Shown piece after piece: positions 27,314-35,729 of a stretch of DNA of 64,000 nt (position 1 is its first letter; every line of letters starts with the position of its first letter). Below the pieces are notes generated by a model. That model did not search any database, had not been told where the DNA came from, and saw only the letters and a list, made by a program, of their open reading frames with translations. The translations under genes and the position numbers were made by a program. The stretch spans positions 124,001-188,000 of the forward strand of contig CAVVAY010000005.1 in NCBI GenBank assembly GCA_963746465.1, given 5' to 3'. This stretch comes from CAVVAY01 sp963746465. GTDB taxonomy: Bacteria; Actinomycetota; Actinomycetes; JACCUZ01.

Positions 27314-27370
27314 CGAGCTTTCGCAGGGCGGAGCGCAGCGCCCGTCCTGCCCGCGGCGTAGGTTGACGCC

Positions 27371-28252
27371 GTGGTCGAGCTGCGCGTCGAGGTCGTGCCC
27401 CGCTGGGCGTTCGTGCTGCCGCGCCGCGGCGGTCGCGACGGGGTCCTGCGCAGCCGCGGCGGCGTGCTCGAGCGCCTGCTGCACACCGACGGCCGGCCGG
27501 CCGTCGTGCGCGTCGCGCAGGTCGCCGAGCGGCGCGTGCTGTTCGGCGCGTGGGCGCCCGATCGCGAGGACGCGCAGGCCGCGATCGCGCGCATGCGCTT
27601 CGCCCTGGGCGTCGACGACGACCTGCGCCCCTTCTACGACCGCTACCGCGACGACCCGCTGATCGGGCCGTCGCTGCGCCGCCGCCCGTGGCTGCGCCTG
27701 GCGCGCCGCCCGGTCGCCTTCGAGGCGCTCGCCTGGGCGGTGTGCGAGCAGCTCATCCGCACGGCGGACGCGCACATCATCGAGCGCCGCATCGTCGGCG
27801 CCCTCGGCCCGCGCTGCGAGGCGACCGGTCTGCGCGACGTGCCGACGGCGGCCGCGCTCGCAGCCTGCGCGCCGGCGCGGCTGGAGAGCTTCGGCCTGGC
27901 GGGCCGCCGGGCGATCGCGCTCATGCTCGCCGCGCGTGAGGTCGCGGCGGGCCGCATCGACCTCGACGGCCCCGACCACGAGCGCGCCTGGCGGCGCCTG
28001 CTCGCGATCCCGAACATCGGGCGCTGGACCGTCGAGATGCTCGCCCTCCACGGTCAGGGGCGCTACGACGTGGTCCCCGCCGGGGATCTCGGCTTCCTGA
28101 AGCTCCTGGGCAGTGCCGTCTCCGGCGGCGACCCGGCCGCGCGGGCCGAGGAGGCCGACGTGCGCGCGCTGTTCGCGCGCTACGGCGAGTGGCGTGGGCT
28201 GGCGGGTGCGCACGCGATGAGCGCGCCGGCGGCAGCGCTCGCCGCCGCCTAG
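27371..28252 (+). CDS. alkA: DNA-3-methyladenine glycosylase II
   Basis: The enzyme excises alkylated bases from DNA. The 293-residue protein has an N-terminal alpha/beta domain and a helix-hairpin-helix-GPD domain. The hairpin is in LLAIPNIGRWTVEMLAL (about 213-230), and the catalytic Asp lies near 239 in VVPAGDLGF, matching AlkA Asp238. TAGGTT (27359-27364) lies 6 nt before the GTG, so the transcript is probably leaderless. No Ada-type regulator is adjacent, but a second glycosylase-type gene lies 0.3 kb downstream on the other strand. Confidence 0.92.
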   Translation: MVELRVEVVPRWAFVLPRRGGRDGVLRSRGGVLERLLHTDGRPAVVRVAQVAERRVLFGAWAPDREDAQAAIARMRFALGVDDDLRPFYDRYRDDPLIGPSLRRRPWLRLARRPVAFEALAWAVCEQLIRTADAHIIERRIVGALGPRCEATGLRDVPTAAALAACAPARLESFGLAGRRAIALMLAAREVAAGRIDLDGPDHERAWRRLLAIPNIGRWTVEMLALHGQGRYDVVPAGDLGFLKLLGSAVSGGDPAARAEEADVRALFARYGEWRGLAGAHAMSAPAAALAAA

Positions 28253-28323
28253 GTGCCGCGCGCCGCGACGCGCTGCCGGGCGGCCATGACGGCGGCGAGC
28301 CCCGGCATGAGAGAGTTCGCGAC

Positions 28324-28548
28324 GTGCTGAGCGACGCCCAGCAGGCGCACCTCGACGAGGCCCTCTACCCGCGCGCGCTCGCTTGCGCCGGCGAACCCGA
28401 CACGCCGCGCAACCGGCAGATCGCCGCCGGCGACTACTGGCACTTCCTCCAGCTCGGAGGCGGCAGCGACGCCCAGGCCGCCGCGGCGCTCGTGCGCGGC
28501 CTGCGCTCCTGCGAGGCGAAGGCGGCCGCGGCCGCCCCCGACGCCTGA
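28324..28548 (+). CDS. Small hypothetical protein
   Basis: From the GTG at 28324 the product is 74 residues, with a QQAHLDEALYPRAL helix, an RNRQIAAGDYWHFLQLGG segment and an Ala-rich tail. The central part looks coding, with plausible amphipathic helices and third-position GC. The start is weak and there is no clear ribosome binding site. Its stop meets the YcaQ-like stop in TGACGTCA. No family was recognised. Confidence 0.45.
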   Translation: MLSDAQQAHLDEALYPRALACAGEPDTPRNRQIAAGDYWHFLQLGGGSDAQAAAALVRGLRSCEAKAAAAAPDA

Positions 28549-28550
28549 CG

Positions 28551-29768
28551 TCAGCCGGACCCGCCGCGGATCGCGACCCGGCTCGCGCCGCGCCAGGCCG
28601 CCAGGCGCTCCAGCGCCCGGGCGATCGCGCGTTCCAACGCCGGCGTGCGCCTGACGTCGGGCTCGTGGTACAGCGCGTTGACGCGCAGCAGGCCGGCGTC
28701 GCGATCGAGCACGGCGTCGGCCCGCGCGACGAGCCGCTCGCGGTGCAGGATCGGCAGGACGTAGTAGCCCCAGCGCCGCTTCGCCGGCGGGACGTAGATC
28801 TCGAGGCGGTGGTCGAAGCCGAACAGCTCGGCGGTGCGGGCGCGGTCGCAGAGGAGGTTGTCGAACGGCGACAGGGCCGTCGTGCGCGCCCCCGGCGCGA
28901 GGCCGGGCAGGCGCTCGAGATCCTCGCTCGCGGCGTACCAGTCGCCGCGCAGTCCCTGCACCTGCACCCGCTCGAGTGCGCCGCCTGCGGTCAGCGCCGC
29001 GAGCGTCCCGGGCAGCCGTGCGTAGCGCCGGCGCAGGAAGTGCGCGCGCACGTGCGCCGGCCGCGCGACGCCGAGCATCCGCACCGCCCGCAGCACGGCG
29101 GCGTGCTCGGCGTCGTCGTCGCCGAGCACCGCCGCGGACGCCAGCGCGCCCTCCGGCAGGCAGCGCTCGAGGACGTCCCAGACGCGCTCGCCCGCGATCC
29201 GGGCCGACACGCCGACGCGCCCGGTCACCCACAACATGTGCAGCAGGCGCGCGATCGTCTGGCGCGACGACACCTCGTCGGTCCACCACCCGTGGCGCCA
29301 GGGCTCATCCGAGCGGTCATCGAGGTCGCGCGCGCGCAGCGGCCCGCGGGCGCGGAGCTCCTCGACGACCTCGTCGCAGAAGGCCGCGTTGGCATCGAGG
29401 AACTGCCGCGCCCGCGCGGCACCCGGGGCGCCCGACCGCAGGCGCGTGCGCATCGCCCAGAGGTGCAGGGGAAGATCGGCGGTCGCCACGAGCGAGGCCT
29501 CGTGCGCCCACGCGTCGAAGAGCTCGCGCCGCCCGTAGGCGGCGCGCTCCAGCGACGCCTCGCGCACCGCCCCCAGCCGCGCGAAGAGGACGAGCAGCGG
29601 GCTGCGCGCGACCGCGCTGACGGGATCGAGCTGCAGGCAGCCGATGCGCTGTGTCACCGCGGCGACGGCCGCGGGCCCGGCGCCGCCGCGCGGCGGCGCC
29701 GCGGCGAGCCCCTGGGCGTGCAGGGCCAGGCGCCGCGCGTGTGCCGGCGAGACGTCGCGCAGGCTCAG
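28551..29768 (-). CDS. Winged-helix DNA glycosylase, YcaQ/AlkX family
   Basis: The protein (about 405 residues) has the features of the HTH_42/YcaQ family that unhooks interstrand crosslinks. These are the QRIGCLQLDPVSAVARS start, the LFDAWAHEASL motif, HRWWTDE-like HGWWTDEVS, and the LLCDRARTAELFGFDHRLEIYVP C-terminal domain ending with GYYVLPILHRERLVAR. The exact start is unclear. The first family-like residues follow a CTG at 29768, which overlaps the stop of the upstream binding-protein gene by 4 nt. An ATG at 29870 would overlap that gene by 106 nt. The gene is the last of the leftward thiamine-transport unit. Confidence 0.8.
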   Translation of the reverse strand: MSLRDVSPAHARRLALHAQGLAAAPPRGGAGPAAVAAVTQRIGCLQLDPVSAVARSPLLVLFARLGAVREASLERAAYGRRELFDAWAHEASLVATADLPLHLWAMRTRLRSGAPGAARARQFLDANAAFCDEVVEELRARGPLRARDLDDRSDEPWRHGWWTDEVSSRQTIARLLHMLWVTGRVGVSARIAGERVWDVLERCLPEGALASAAVLGDDDAEHAAVLRAVRMLGVARPAHVRAHFLRRRYARLPGTLAALTAGGALERVQVQGLRGDWYAASEDLERLPGLAPGARTTALSPFDNLLCDRARTAELFGFDHRLEIYVPPAKRRWGYYVLPILHRERLVARADAVLDRDAGLLRVNALYHEPDVRRTPALERAIARALERLAAWRGASRVAIRGGSG

Positions 29769-30790
29769 ATGCCCTCGCCCGGAAGGAACTCGTTGGTGAA
29801 CGCGCGCTGGGAGGTCTGCGTGCCGGGGATGAGGTCGTTGTCGCTCATCCAGGTGGCGTACTTGCGCCATTCCTCGGGGACCATGAAGCCGAACGGCTGG
29901 TCCTTGCCGGCCGGGAAGAAGACCGGCAGCGTCGCCTCGACCTGTGCGCGCTGAAGCTTGCGGTCGAGGTCGGGATTGGCGTCGACGAGCTCGTCGACAC
30001 CGGCGTCGGGATCCGACCGCAGGCGCTGGTGGCCGCGCGCCAGGGCGCGCATGAAGCGCCGCAGCAGCGGCCCGCGCGTGCGCACGTCCTGCTCGCGGGC
30101 GACGATCACGAGCTCGTTGTAGGTCGGGATCCCGATCTGCTCCATCCGCAGGATCTTCGGCTTCTTGTCCTGCCGGGCGAGCTCGACGCCCTCGACGTTC
30201 CAGAACATGCCGAGCACCGCGTCGACCTTCTGCGACACGAGCGCGGGCACGAGGTTGAAGCCCAGGTTGACCGACTTCACGCGCCCCTCGTCGATCCCGG
30301 CCTCCTTGACGATCGTCTTCAGGTAGGCGTCCTGGTAGGGGATGCCGGCCGTCCCGACCTTCTTGTCCTCGAGCTGGCCGGGCTCGGCGATCTCGTCCTT
30401 CCCGTCGCTGCCGCCCAGCGAGATCAGCGAGGTCAGCGGCTTCTGGACGAGCGCCCCGATCGCGATGAGCTTCGCGCCCTTGGCGCGGGCGAGCAGCAGC
30501 TCGGGCTCGTAGGAGATCGCGAGGTCGGCGCGGCCGGCGGCGACGAGCTTCAGCGGCGCGGCCGGGTCAGACGGCGTGCGCGGCTTGACGTCGAGGCCCG
30601 CGGTCTTGAACTCGCCGCTGCCGATCGCCGCGTACAGCCCGGCGTGGTCGGCGTTCGGGAAGAAGTCCAGCACGAGATCGACGCGCTCGGTCGGGGGCGC
30701 GCCGGCGCCCGGCTCCGTGCGCTCCCCGCAGGCGGCGAGGCCCAGGACGACGAGGAGAGCGAGGGCGGCGGGCAGGGCGCGGCGGATCAC
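29765..30790 (-). CDS. thiY: Thiamine-precursor ABC transporter substrate-binding lipoprotein
   Basis: The 341-residue protein has a lipoprotein signal (LGLAACGE) and the NMT1/THI5-like fold. LVLDFFPNADHAGLYAA is the typical start of proteins that bind thiamine pyrimidine precursors. The cysteine cluster of yeast Thi5 is absent, as expected for a binding protein. It sits between the cognate permease and the YcaQ-like gene. The GTG at 30790 overlaps the permease stop by 4 nt and has GAGAGGAA upstream. The TPP riboswitch at the head of the unit supports a pyrimidine or thiamine substrate. The name ThiY follows the ThiXYZ scheme. Confidence 0.88.
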   Translation of the reverse strand: MIRRALPAALALLVVLGLAACGERTEPGAGAPPTERVDLVLDFFPNADHAGLYAAIGSGEFKTAGLDVKPRTPSDPAAPLKLVAAGRADLAISYEPELLLARAKGAKLIAIGALVQKPLTSLISLGGSDGKDEIAEPGQLEDKKVGTAGIPYQDAYLKTIVKEAGIDEGRVKSVNLGFNLVPALVSQKVDAVLGMFWNVEGVELARQDKKPKILRMEQIGIPTYNELVIVAREQDVRTRGPLLRRFMRALARGHQRLRSDPDAGVDELVDANPDLDRKLQRAQVEATLPVFFPAGKDQPFGFMVPEEWRKYATWMSDNDLIPGTQTSQRAFTNEFLPGEGI

Positions 30791-31533
30791 GAGGCGGTTC
30801 CTCTCGGTTGATGAGACCAGGGCAGCAGGCGCCGCTCGGCGAGCGCGAGCAGCCAGAAGAGCAGGACGGCGAACGCCGACAGGACGAGCACGGCAGCGTA
30901 GGCACGTGCGGTCTCGAACTGCGGCAGCGCCTGCAGGACGAGCCGGCCCAGGCCCTCCTCGGAGCCCGCCTGCTCGGCGAGCACCGCGGCGATCGTGGCG
31001 ATCGCGACGCTGAGCTTCGCGCCGGTGAAGAGCCCCGGCAGCGCGGCGGGCGCCTCGACGATCCGAAACGTCTGCCAGCGCGTGGAACCGAAGCTGCGCA
31101 TGAGCTTGCGCAGGTCGGGGTCCACCCGGCGCAGCGCGTCGAGCGTCGGCACGACGATCGGGAAGAAGCACACGAGGGCGACGATCGCGATCTTCGGCGC
31201 GATGCCGAAGCCGAACCAGACGACGAGCAGCGGCGCCACGATCGGGATCGGGACCGTCTGCGAGCCGACCAGCAGCGGGTAGACGGCGCGCCGCAGCGAG
31301 GGGGAGAAGTGGATCGCGGTCGCGCACGCGAGGCCGAGCGCCAGCGCCGCGGCGATCCCGATCGCGATCTCTCCTGCCGTCACCGTGAAGTTGCTCCACA
31401 GCAGCGCGCGATCGTCGAAGAGCGCACTCGCCACGGCGCTCGGCGCCGGCAGCACGAACTCGTCGATGGCGCTCAGGCGCGCGTAGCCCTCCCACCCGCC
31501 GACGACGGCGATGACGATCAGCAGCGCGGTCAC
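30787..31533 (-). CDS. thiX: Thiamine-precursor ABC transporter permease
   Basis: The 248-residue BPD_transp_1 permease has six expected membrane segments and the ATPase-coupling loop near LRRVDPDLRKLMRSFGSTRW. The EAPAALPGLFTGAKLSVAIA region is the typical permease signature of the SsuC/TauC/ThiX group. The GTG at 31533 overlaps the ATPase stop by 4 nt. Context and riboswitch assign it to thiamine-precursor import. Confidence 0.9.
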   Translation of the reverse strand: MTALLIVIAVVGGWEGYARLSAIDEFVLPAPSAVASALFDDRALLWSNFTVTAGEIAIGIAAALALGLACATAIHFSPSLRRAVYPLLVGSQTVPIPIVAPLLVVWFGFGIAPKIAIVALVCFFPIVVPTLDALRRVDPDLRKLMRSFGSTRWQTFRIVEAPAALPGLFTGAKLSVAIATIAAVLAEQAGSEEGLGRLVLQALPQFETARAYAAVLVLSAFAVLLFWLLALAERRLLPWSHQPRGTAS

Positions 31534-32309
31534 GCGCCGAGCTCCTCGAGCGCCTGCGCGCGCAGCGCGACGACCTCCGGGTCCGTGCGCCGGCGCGGGC
31601 GCGGAGCGCCGACGTCGAACGTCGCGACGACGCGCCCCGGTCGCGGCGAGAGGACGACGACGCGGTCGGCGAGCACGAGCGCCTCCTCGACGTCGTGCGT
31701 GACCATGACGACCGTGCGCGGGTCGGCGGCGAGCGCGCCGGCCAGCCAGTCCTGCATCTCCGAGCGCGTGAGCGCGTCGAGCGCCGCGAAGGGCTCGTCG
31801 AGGCACAGCACGGGGCGGCCGGCCAGCAGCGTGCGGGCGAAGGCGACGCGCTGGCGCATCCCGCCCGACAGCTCATGCGGGCGCGCGCGCTCGAAGCCGG
31901 CCAGGCCGAAGTCGCGCAGCAGCGCCGCCGCGCGCTCGCGCGCCTCCTCGCGCGCGACGCCGCCGACGCGCAGCGCGAGCGCCGCGTTCTCCGTGGCACT
32001 CGCCCACGGCAGGAGCAGGTCGCGCTGGGCCATGAGCGCTGCCGGCGCGGCGTCGATCGTTCCGGTGTCCGGGGCGATCAGCCCGCAGACGAGCTCGAGC
32101 AGCGTCGTCTTGCCGCAGCCGCTGGGGCCGACGACGGCGACGATCTCGCCGGGACGCGCGTCCAGCGACAGGCGATCCAGCGCCGCGACGGGGGCGGCGC
32201 CGCGGCGCGCCGGCGCAAACGTCTTGCAGACGTCGCGCAGCCGCACGGCGCCCCCTCGGGCCCGCACCGCCGGCGGAGCCTGCACCGGCACTGTCATCCG
32301 CGTCTGCAT
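31530..32309 (-). CDS. thiZ: Thiamine-precursor ABC transporter ATPase
   Basis: The 259-residue ATPase has Walker A GPSGCGKT, signature LSGGMRQR and Walker B VLCLDEPFAALD, followed by the H-loop VTHDVEEAL. It is the first gene of the leftward operon. Its ATG at 32309 is preceded by GGAGGGA, which is also the 3' end of the TPP riboswitch, so ligand binding should hide the ribosome binding site. A second ATG (codon 5) is possible. Confidence 0.92.
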   Translation of the reverse strand: MQTRMTVPVQAPPAVRARGGAVRLRDVCKTFAPARRGAAPVAALDRLSLDARPGEIVAVVGPSGCGKTTLLELVCGLIAPDTGTIDAAPAALMAQRDLLLPWASATENAALALRVGGVAREEARERAAALLRDFGLAGFERARPHELSGGMRQRVAFARTLLAGRPVLCLDEPFAALDALTRSEMQDWLAGALAADPRTVVMVTHDVEEALVLADRVVVLSPRPGRVVATFDVGAPRPRRRTDPEVVALRAQALEELGA

Positions 32310-32313
32310 CCGC

Positions 32314-32402
32314 TCCCTCCGCGGGCATTACCCCACAGGTTCGAAGGGTCAGCGCCGCACGTCGGGCACCCTCTCAGCCGGCCTGCCGCCAGCCCCCCTG
32401 GT
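32314..32402 (-). promoter_or_regulatory. TPP riboswitch (THI element)
   Basis: Read on the minus strand, the conserved blocks appear in order: CTGAGAGGGT (complement of 32368-32377), CTGACCC, GAACCTG (complement of 32337-32343), GGTAATGCC and CGGAGGGA, the classical thi-box core. The last block is the Shine-Dalgarno of the ATPase gene, 5 nt before the ATG. No separate terminator hairpin lies between aptamer and gene, so translational control is the simplest reading. Confidence 0.92.
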
Positions 32403-32431
32403 TCACTCTGCCCGACAGCCTAACGCGCCCC

Positions 32432-33733
32432 TCACCCCGTGACCGCGTAGGTCCGCCAGCGGCCCGGGATTCCCTTGAGCACGTGGCTGCCGCGCGCCTC
32501 GAACTCGATGCCCGAGCCGACCACGAGATCCCTCACCGTGCTCGAGACGACGATCTCGGAGGCTGCGGCCATTGCCGCGATACGCGCGCCGATGTGCACG
32601 CCGATCCCGCCGATGTCGTCGCCCAGCAGCTCGCATTCGCCCGTGTGGATGCCGGCGCGCAGCGCGAGCCCGAGCTCGTCGATCCTCTCCATGGCGAGCC
32701 GCGCGCACCGGATCGCGCGCGCGGGTCCGTCGAACACCGCGAGGAAGCCGTCGCCGGTCTGCTTGATCTCGCGTCCGCGGAAGCTCGCGATCACCTCGCG
32801 CATGGTGCTGTCGTGGGCCATGAGCGTCTCGCGCCAGCGCCGGTCGCCTGCGCGGGCGGCCTGCCTCGTCGATTCGACGATATCGGTGAACAGGACCGTC
32901 GCGAGGACGCGATCGCGCTCGGCGGCGTGGCGGCTGCCCGTGAGGAACTCCTCGACGAGGTCCAGCACCGCCTCGCTGTCGCCGAGCGACGGGATGTGGT
33001 CGCCACCCGGAAGCTCGACGAACCGTGCGCCGGGGATCAGCTCGGCCATCCGGCGGGCCGCCGCGACGGGGAGGAAGTCGCGGCTGCGGTGGATGACGAG
33101 CGTCGGCGCACGGACGGTGTCCAGCACGTCGCTGATGTCGAGCGTCATCGCCGACTCGACCGTCGAGCGCATCATGCCCGGGCTTGCCGCGGCACGCTCG
33201 AAGGCCGCCCAGCGCGCCACGCGCGCGGGCGTCAGGCGCAGGTCGGGGGCGAAGAGCCCGAGCGACAGCCCCTCGCCCCAATGGTCCAGGACGGGCGCCC
33301 AGGAATCTCGCAACGCATCCAGATCGCTCGGGCTGACGCCGAAGCTGCCGTAGAGCACCACCGCGGTGGTCCGCTCCGGGTGCGTCGCCCCGAACAGCGT
33401 CGCCGCGGGCCCACCCTCGGAGTATCCGAACACGGCAGCGCGCTCGGACCCCGCGTCGTCCATGACGACGCGGATGTCGTCCATGCGCTCCTCGAGGGTC
33501 GGCGGCGCGGCCACGGGGTCAGACATCCCCATGCCGCGCTTGTCGAAGATGATGAGCCGGGAGAACGCGGCGAGCCCGTTCAGGAAGGCGCTGTACCTGC
33601 GGTCCGTCCAGCCGAGATCCAGATGCGACAGCCCGCCCGGCACGAGCACGAGGTCGAGCGGACCGTCGCCGAGGACCTGGTAGGCGATGCTCAGCTCGCC
33701 GCTGCGCGCGTACCTCGTCCTCGGGGGCTCCAC
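32432..33733 (-). CDS. Alpha/beta hydrolase fused to class III nucleotide cyclase
   Basis: The 433-residue protein has an alpha/beta-hydrolase domain (about 1-265) with nucleophile GYSEGGP (near residue 105), an acid in SRDFLPV and a catalytic His in GGDHIP. A class III cyclase domain follows (about 275-433). It has ATVLFTDIVEST with the first metal Asp, IKQTGDGFLAVFD with the substrate Lys and second Asp, and VHIGARI at the usual Asn/Arg position. This hydrolase-cyclase fusion is common in actinobacteria. The His in place of Asn occurs in this subgroup. The hydrolase may sense a lipid or signal molecule. It lies 54 nt after the Rho_N-like gene on the same strand. Confidence 0.9.
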   Translation of the reverse strand: MEPPRTRYARSGELSIAYQVLGDGPLDLVLVPGGLSHLDLGWTDRRYSAFLNGLAAFSRLIIFDKRGMGMSDPVAAPPTLEERMDDIRVVMDDAGSERAAVFGYSEGGPAATLFGATHPERTTAVVLYGSFGVSPSDLDALRDSWAPVLDHWGEGLSLGLFAPDLRLTPARVARWAAFERAAASPGMMRSTVESAMTLDISDVLDTVRAPTLVIHRSRDFLPVAAARRMAELIPGARFVELPGGDHIPSLGDSEAVLDLVEEFLTGSRHAAERDRVLATVLFTDIVESTRQAARAGDRRWRETLMAHDSTMREVIASFRGREIKQTGDGFLAVFDGPARAIRCARLAMERIDELGLALRAGIHTGECELLGDDIGGIGVHIGARIAAMAAASEIVVSSTVRDLVVGSGIEFEARGSHVLKGIPGRWRTYAVTG

Positions 33734-33787
33734 CGCACGCAGCGTCCCAGACGCGACCCCGCCAAGCCAACCACGCCGAAACCGCCG

Positions 33788-34132
33788 TCAGTGCTTCTTG
33801 GCGTCGACCGCGCGCCGCAGCTGGTCCTTGTTCATCTTCGAGCGCCCGTCGATCCCCATGTCGCGGGCCTCGTTGTAGAGCTGGTCGCGCGTGCGGCCCT
33901 TGGGGCGATCGGTGCCCGAGCGCAGGCCCCCGCGGCGGCCGGAGGAGATGTCGTCGGTCGAGCTGCGCGAGCGCCGGCGCGACTCGCCGGCACGGGCGCG
34001 CTCCTTGTTGACCGTCCGCGCCGCGATCTCCTCGGCGCGCTGCTCCGAAGCGCCCTGGTCGAGCTCGCTCTGCTTGATGTGCTCGTACTGGCGGGCGCGC
34101 TTGGTGCCCTTCTGGACCCCGCGGGGTGGCAT
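33788..34132 (-). CDS. Rho_N/SAP-like protein annotated elsewhere as plasmid stabilization protein
   Basis: The 114-residue basic protein begins MPPRGVQKGTKRARQYEHI and contains AEEIAARTVNKERARAGE and DDISSGRRGGLRSG. It ends with a Rho_N or SAP-like helix-extended-helix LYNEARDMGIDGRSKMNKDQL, expected to bind nucleic acid. The family is widespread in soil bacteria and often labelled plasmid stabilization protein without proof. The ATG at 34132 follows AAGGAGGAA. Confidence 0.82.
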   Translation of the reverse strand: MPPRGVQKGTKRARQYEHIKQSELDQGASEQRAEEIAARTVNKERARAGESRRRSRSSTDDISSGRRGGLRSGTDRPKGRTRDQLYNEARDMGIDGRSKMNKDQLRRAVDAKKH

Positions 34133-34204
34133 GGATTCCTCCTTGCGTCGCTTGGCGACCGGTCTACCCGTCGAGGCGCTCGGGCGTGCACCCGGGCGCG
34201 CAGC

Positions 34205-35245
34205 ATGGTCGAGGCTCCCACGGGGTACCTGCCGGGCGTGCTGGAACTTCCGGACCCGCGCGGCGAGCTCTCCGAGCTCGTGATCGCAGAGCTCACGCGG
34301 CCGGTTCACCGGCTGTCGGCGCTCGACATCGAGGCCCCCGCCGAGCCGCTGGGCGACGACGACCTGCAGCTCGCGCTGTACCTCTGTTATGAGCTGCACT
34401 ACCGCGGCCTGCCGGGCGTCGCCGACGAGTGGGAGTGGGAACCGACCCTGCTCGCGCTGCGCCGCGAGCTCGAGGCGTCCTTCGAGGCCGCGCTGCGCGT
34501 CGCCGTGCCGGTTCCGGCGACCCCGGGCTGGGAGGAGATGGACCTCGCGCTGCGGGCAGTCGCCGACGCCGACACCGGGCCCGCGCTGTCGCGCCACATC
34601 GAGCGCGATGCGACGCTCGAGCAGGTGCTGGAGTTCGTCGTGCACCGCTCCGCCTACCAGCTCAAGGAGGCCGATCCGCACTCCTGGGTGCTGCCGCGGC
34701 TGCACGGGCCGCCGAAGGCCGCGCTCGTGCAGATCCAGGCCGACGAGTACGGCAACGGCGTGGCCGAGCGCATGCACGCCCGCCTGTTCGCCGACACGAT
34801 GGAGGAGCTGGGCCTCGACGCCCGCTACGGCGCCTACGTCGATCGCCTGCCCGGCGTGACGCTCGCGACGGTGAACCTCATGTCCTTCTTCGGCCTGCAC
34901 CGGCGCTGGCGCGGCGCGATCGTGGGCCACCTCGCGCTCTTCGAGATGGAGTCCTCGCTGCCCAACCGCCGCTACGGCAACGGGCTGCGCCGGCTGGGAT
35001 GCTCGCAGCGCGCGACCGAGTTCTTCGACGAGCACGTCGCGGCGGACGCGATCCACGAGCAGGTGGCCGCGGTCGACCTCGCCGGGGGGCTCGCGCGCCA
35101 GCAGCCGCGGCTGTCGCGGGACATCCTGTGGGGCGCGGCGGCGCTCGTGGAGCTCGACGCGCGCCTGGCGCGCCACATCACGGACGCGTGGGGGGCAGGT
35201 GCGAGCTCGCTGCGCGAGGAGCGCTCGGCGGCGCTGGAGGCCTGA
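34205..35245 (+). CDS. Iron-containing redox enzyme, haem-oxygenase fold
   Basis: The 346-residue protein fits the iron-containing redox enzyme family with a haem-oxygenase-like fold. Indicators are the helix LALYLCYELHYRGLPGV, HRSAYQLKEADPHSWVL, and ADEYGNGVAERMHARLF followed by MEELGL, which carry the Glu/His ligands of the di-iron site. The last part (FEMESSLPNRRYGNGLRRLG and DEHVAADAIHEQVA) completes it. Members oxidise or trim fatty acids or amino acids; the substrate here is unknown. ATG 34205 is the only good start near the Ala/Gly-rich upstream region. Confidence 0.8.
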   Translation: MVEAPTGYLPGVLELPDPRGELSELVIAELTRPVHRLSALDIEAPAEPLGDDDLQLALYLCYELHYRGLPGVADEWEWEPTLLALRRELEASFEAALRVAVPVPATPGWEEMDLALRAVADADTGPALSRHIERDATLEQVLEFVVHRSAYQLKEADPHSWVLPRLHGPPKAALVQIQADEYGNGVAERMHARLFADTMEELGLDARYGAYVDRLPGVTLATVNLMSFFGLHRRWRGAIVGHLALFEMESSLPNRRYGNGLRRLGCSQRATEFFDEHVAADAIHEQVAAVDLAGGLARQQPRLSRDILWGAAALVELDARLARHITDAWGAGASSLREERSAALEA

Positions 35246-35299
35246 GTGCAGTACGGGGTCCTCCGGTTGCACGACTGGCGCATGATGCGGGAGGGTAGG

Positions 35300-35315
35300 T
35301 GTGTCGATCGACACA
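35300..35315. promoter_or_regulatory. 16-bp perfect palindrome upstream of acetate-transport genes
   Basis: TGTGTCGATCGACACA is a perfect palindrome 22 nt before the DUF485 start codon and 55 nt after the preceding stop. Its position fits an operator or activator site for the DUF485-actP unit. Confidence 0.5.
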
Positions 35316-35336
35316 AACTCGGACAGAGGGGGAGGC

Positions 35337-35729
35337 ATGACGGCAACGGATCCGCGCGTCGACTGGAAGGCGGTCGAGCGGTCCCCGGAGTTCAGGGAGC
35401 TGATCGCCGCGCGCAGGCGCTTCGTGCTGCCGGCCACGATCTTCTTCCTCGCCTGGTATCTCGGCTTCATCCTGCTCGCGGGCTACGCGCCGGACTTCAT
35501 GGGCCGCTCCGTCTACCAAGGGCTGACCGTGGGCTACTGCCTCGCGCTGACGCAGTTCGTCATGGTCTTCGCGCTCGGCGCCACCTATGCGCGGCGCGCC
35601 GCACGCGTCTACGACCCGCTCGCCGCGAAGGCGATCCGCCGCGCGGAGGAGACCGCGCCGGGGCAGCGCGACGTCGTGGCGCCGACGGCTGACGGTAGCG
35701 CGGGGACGCGCCACGGAGCGGTCCGATGA
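35337..35729 (+). CDS. DUF485 small membrane subunit of acetate permease
   Basis: The 130-residue protein has two membrane segments (about 38-60 and 75-95) and the DUF485 pattern: FRELIAARRRFVLPATIFFLAWYLGF followed by YQGLTVGYCLALTQF. DUF485 proteins are encoded next to acetate symporters. The ATG at 35337 follows GGGGGAGG; a GTG at 35301 lies inside the palindrome and was not used. It overlaps actP by 4 nt. Confidence 0.9.
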   Translation: MTATDPRVDWKAVERSPEFRELIAARRRFVLPATIFFLAWYLGFILLAGYAPDFMGRSVYQGLTVGYCLALTQFVMVFALGATYARRAARVYDPLAAKAIRRAEETAPGQRDVVAPTADGSAGTRHGAVR

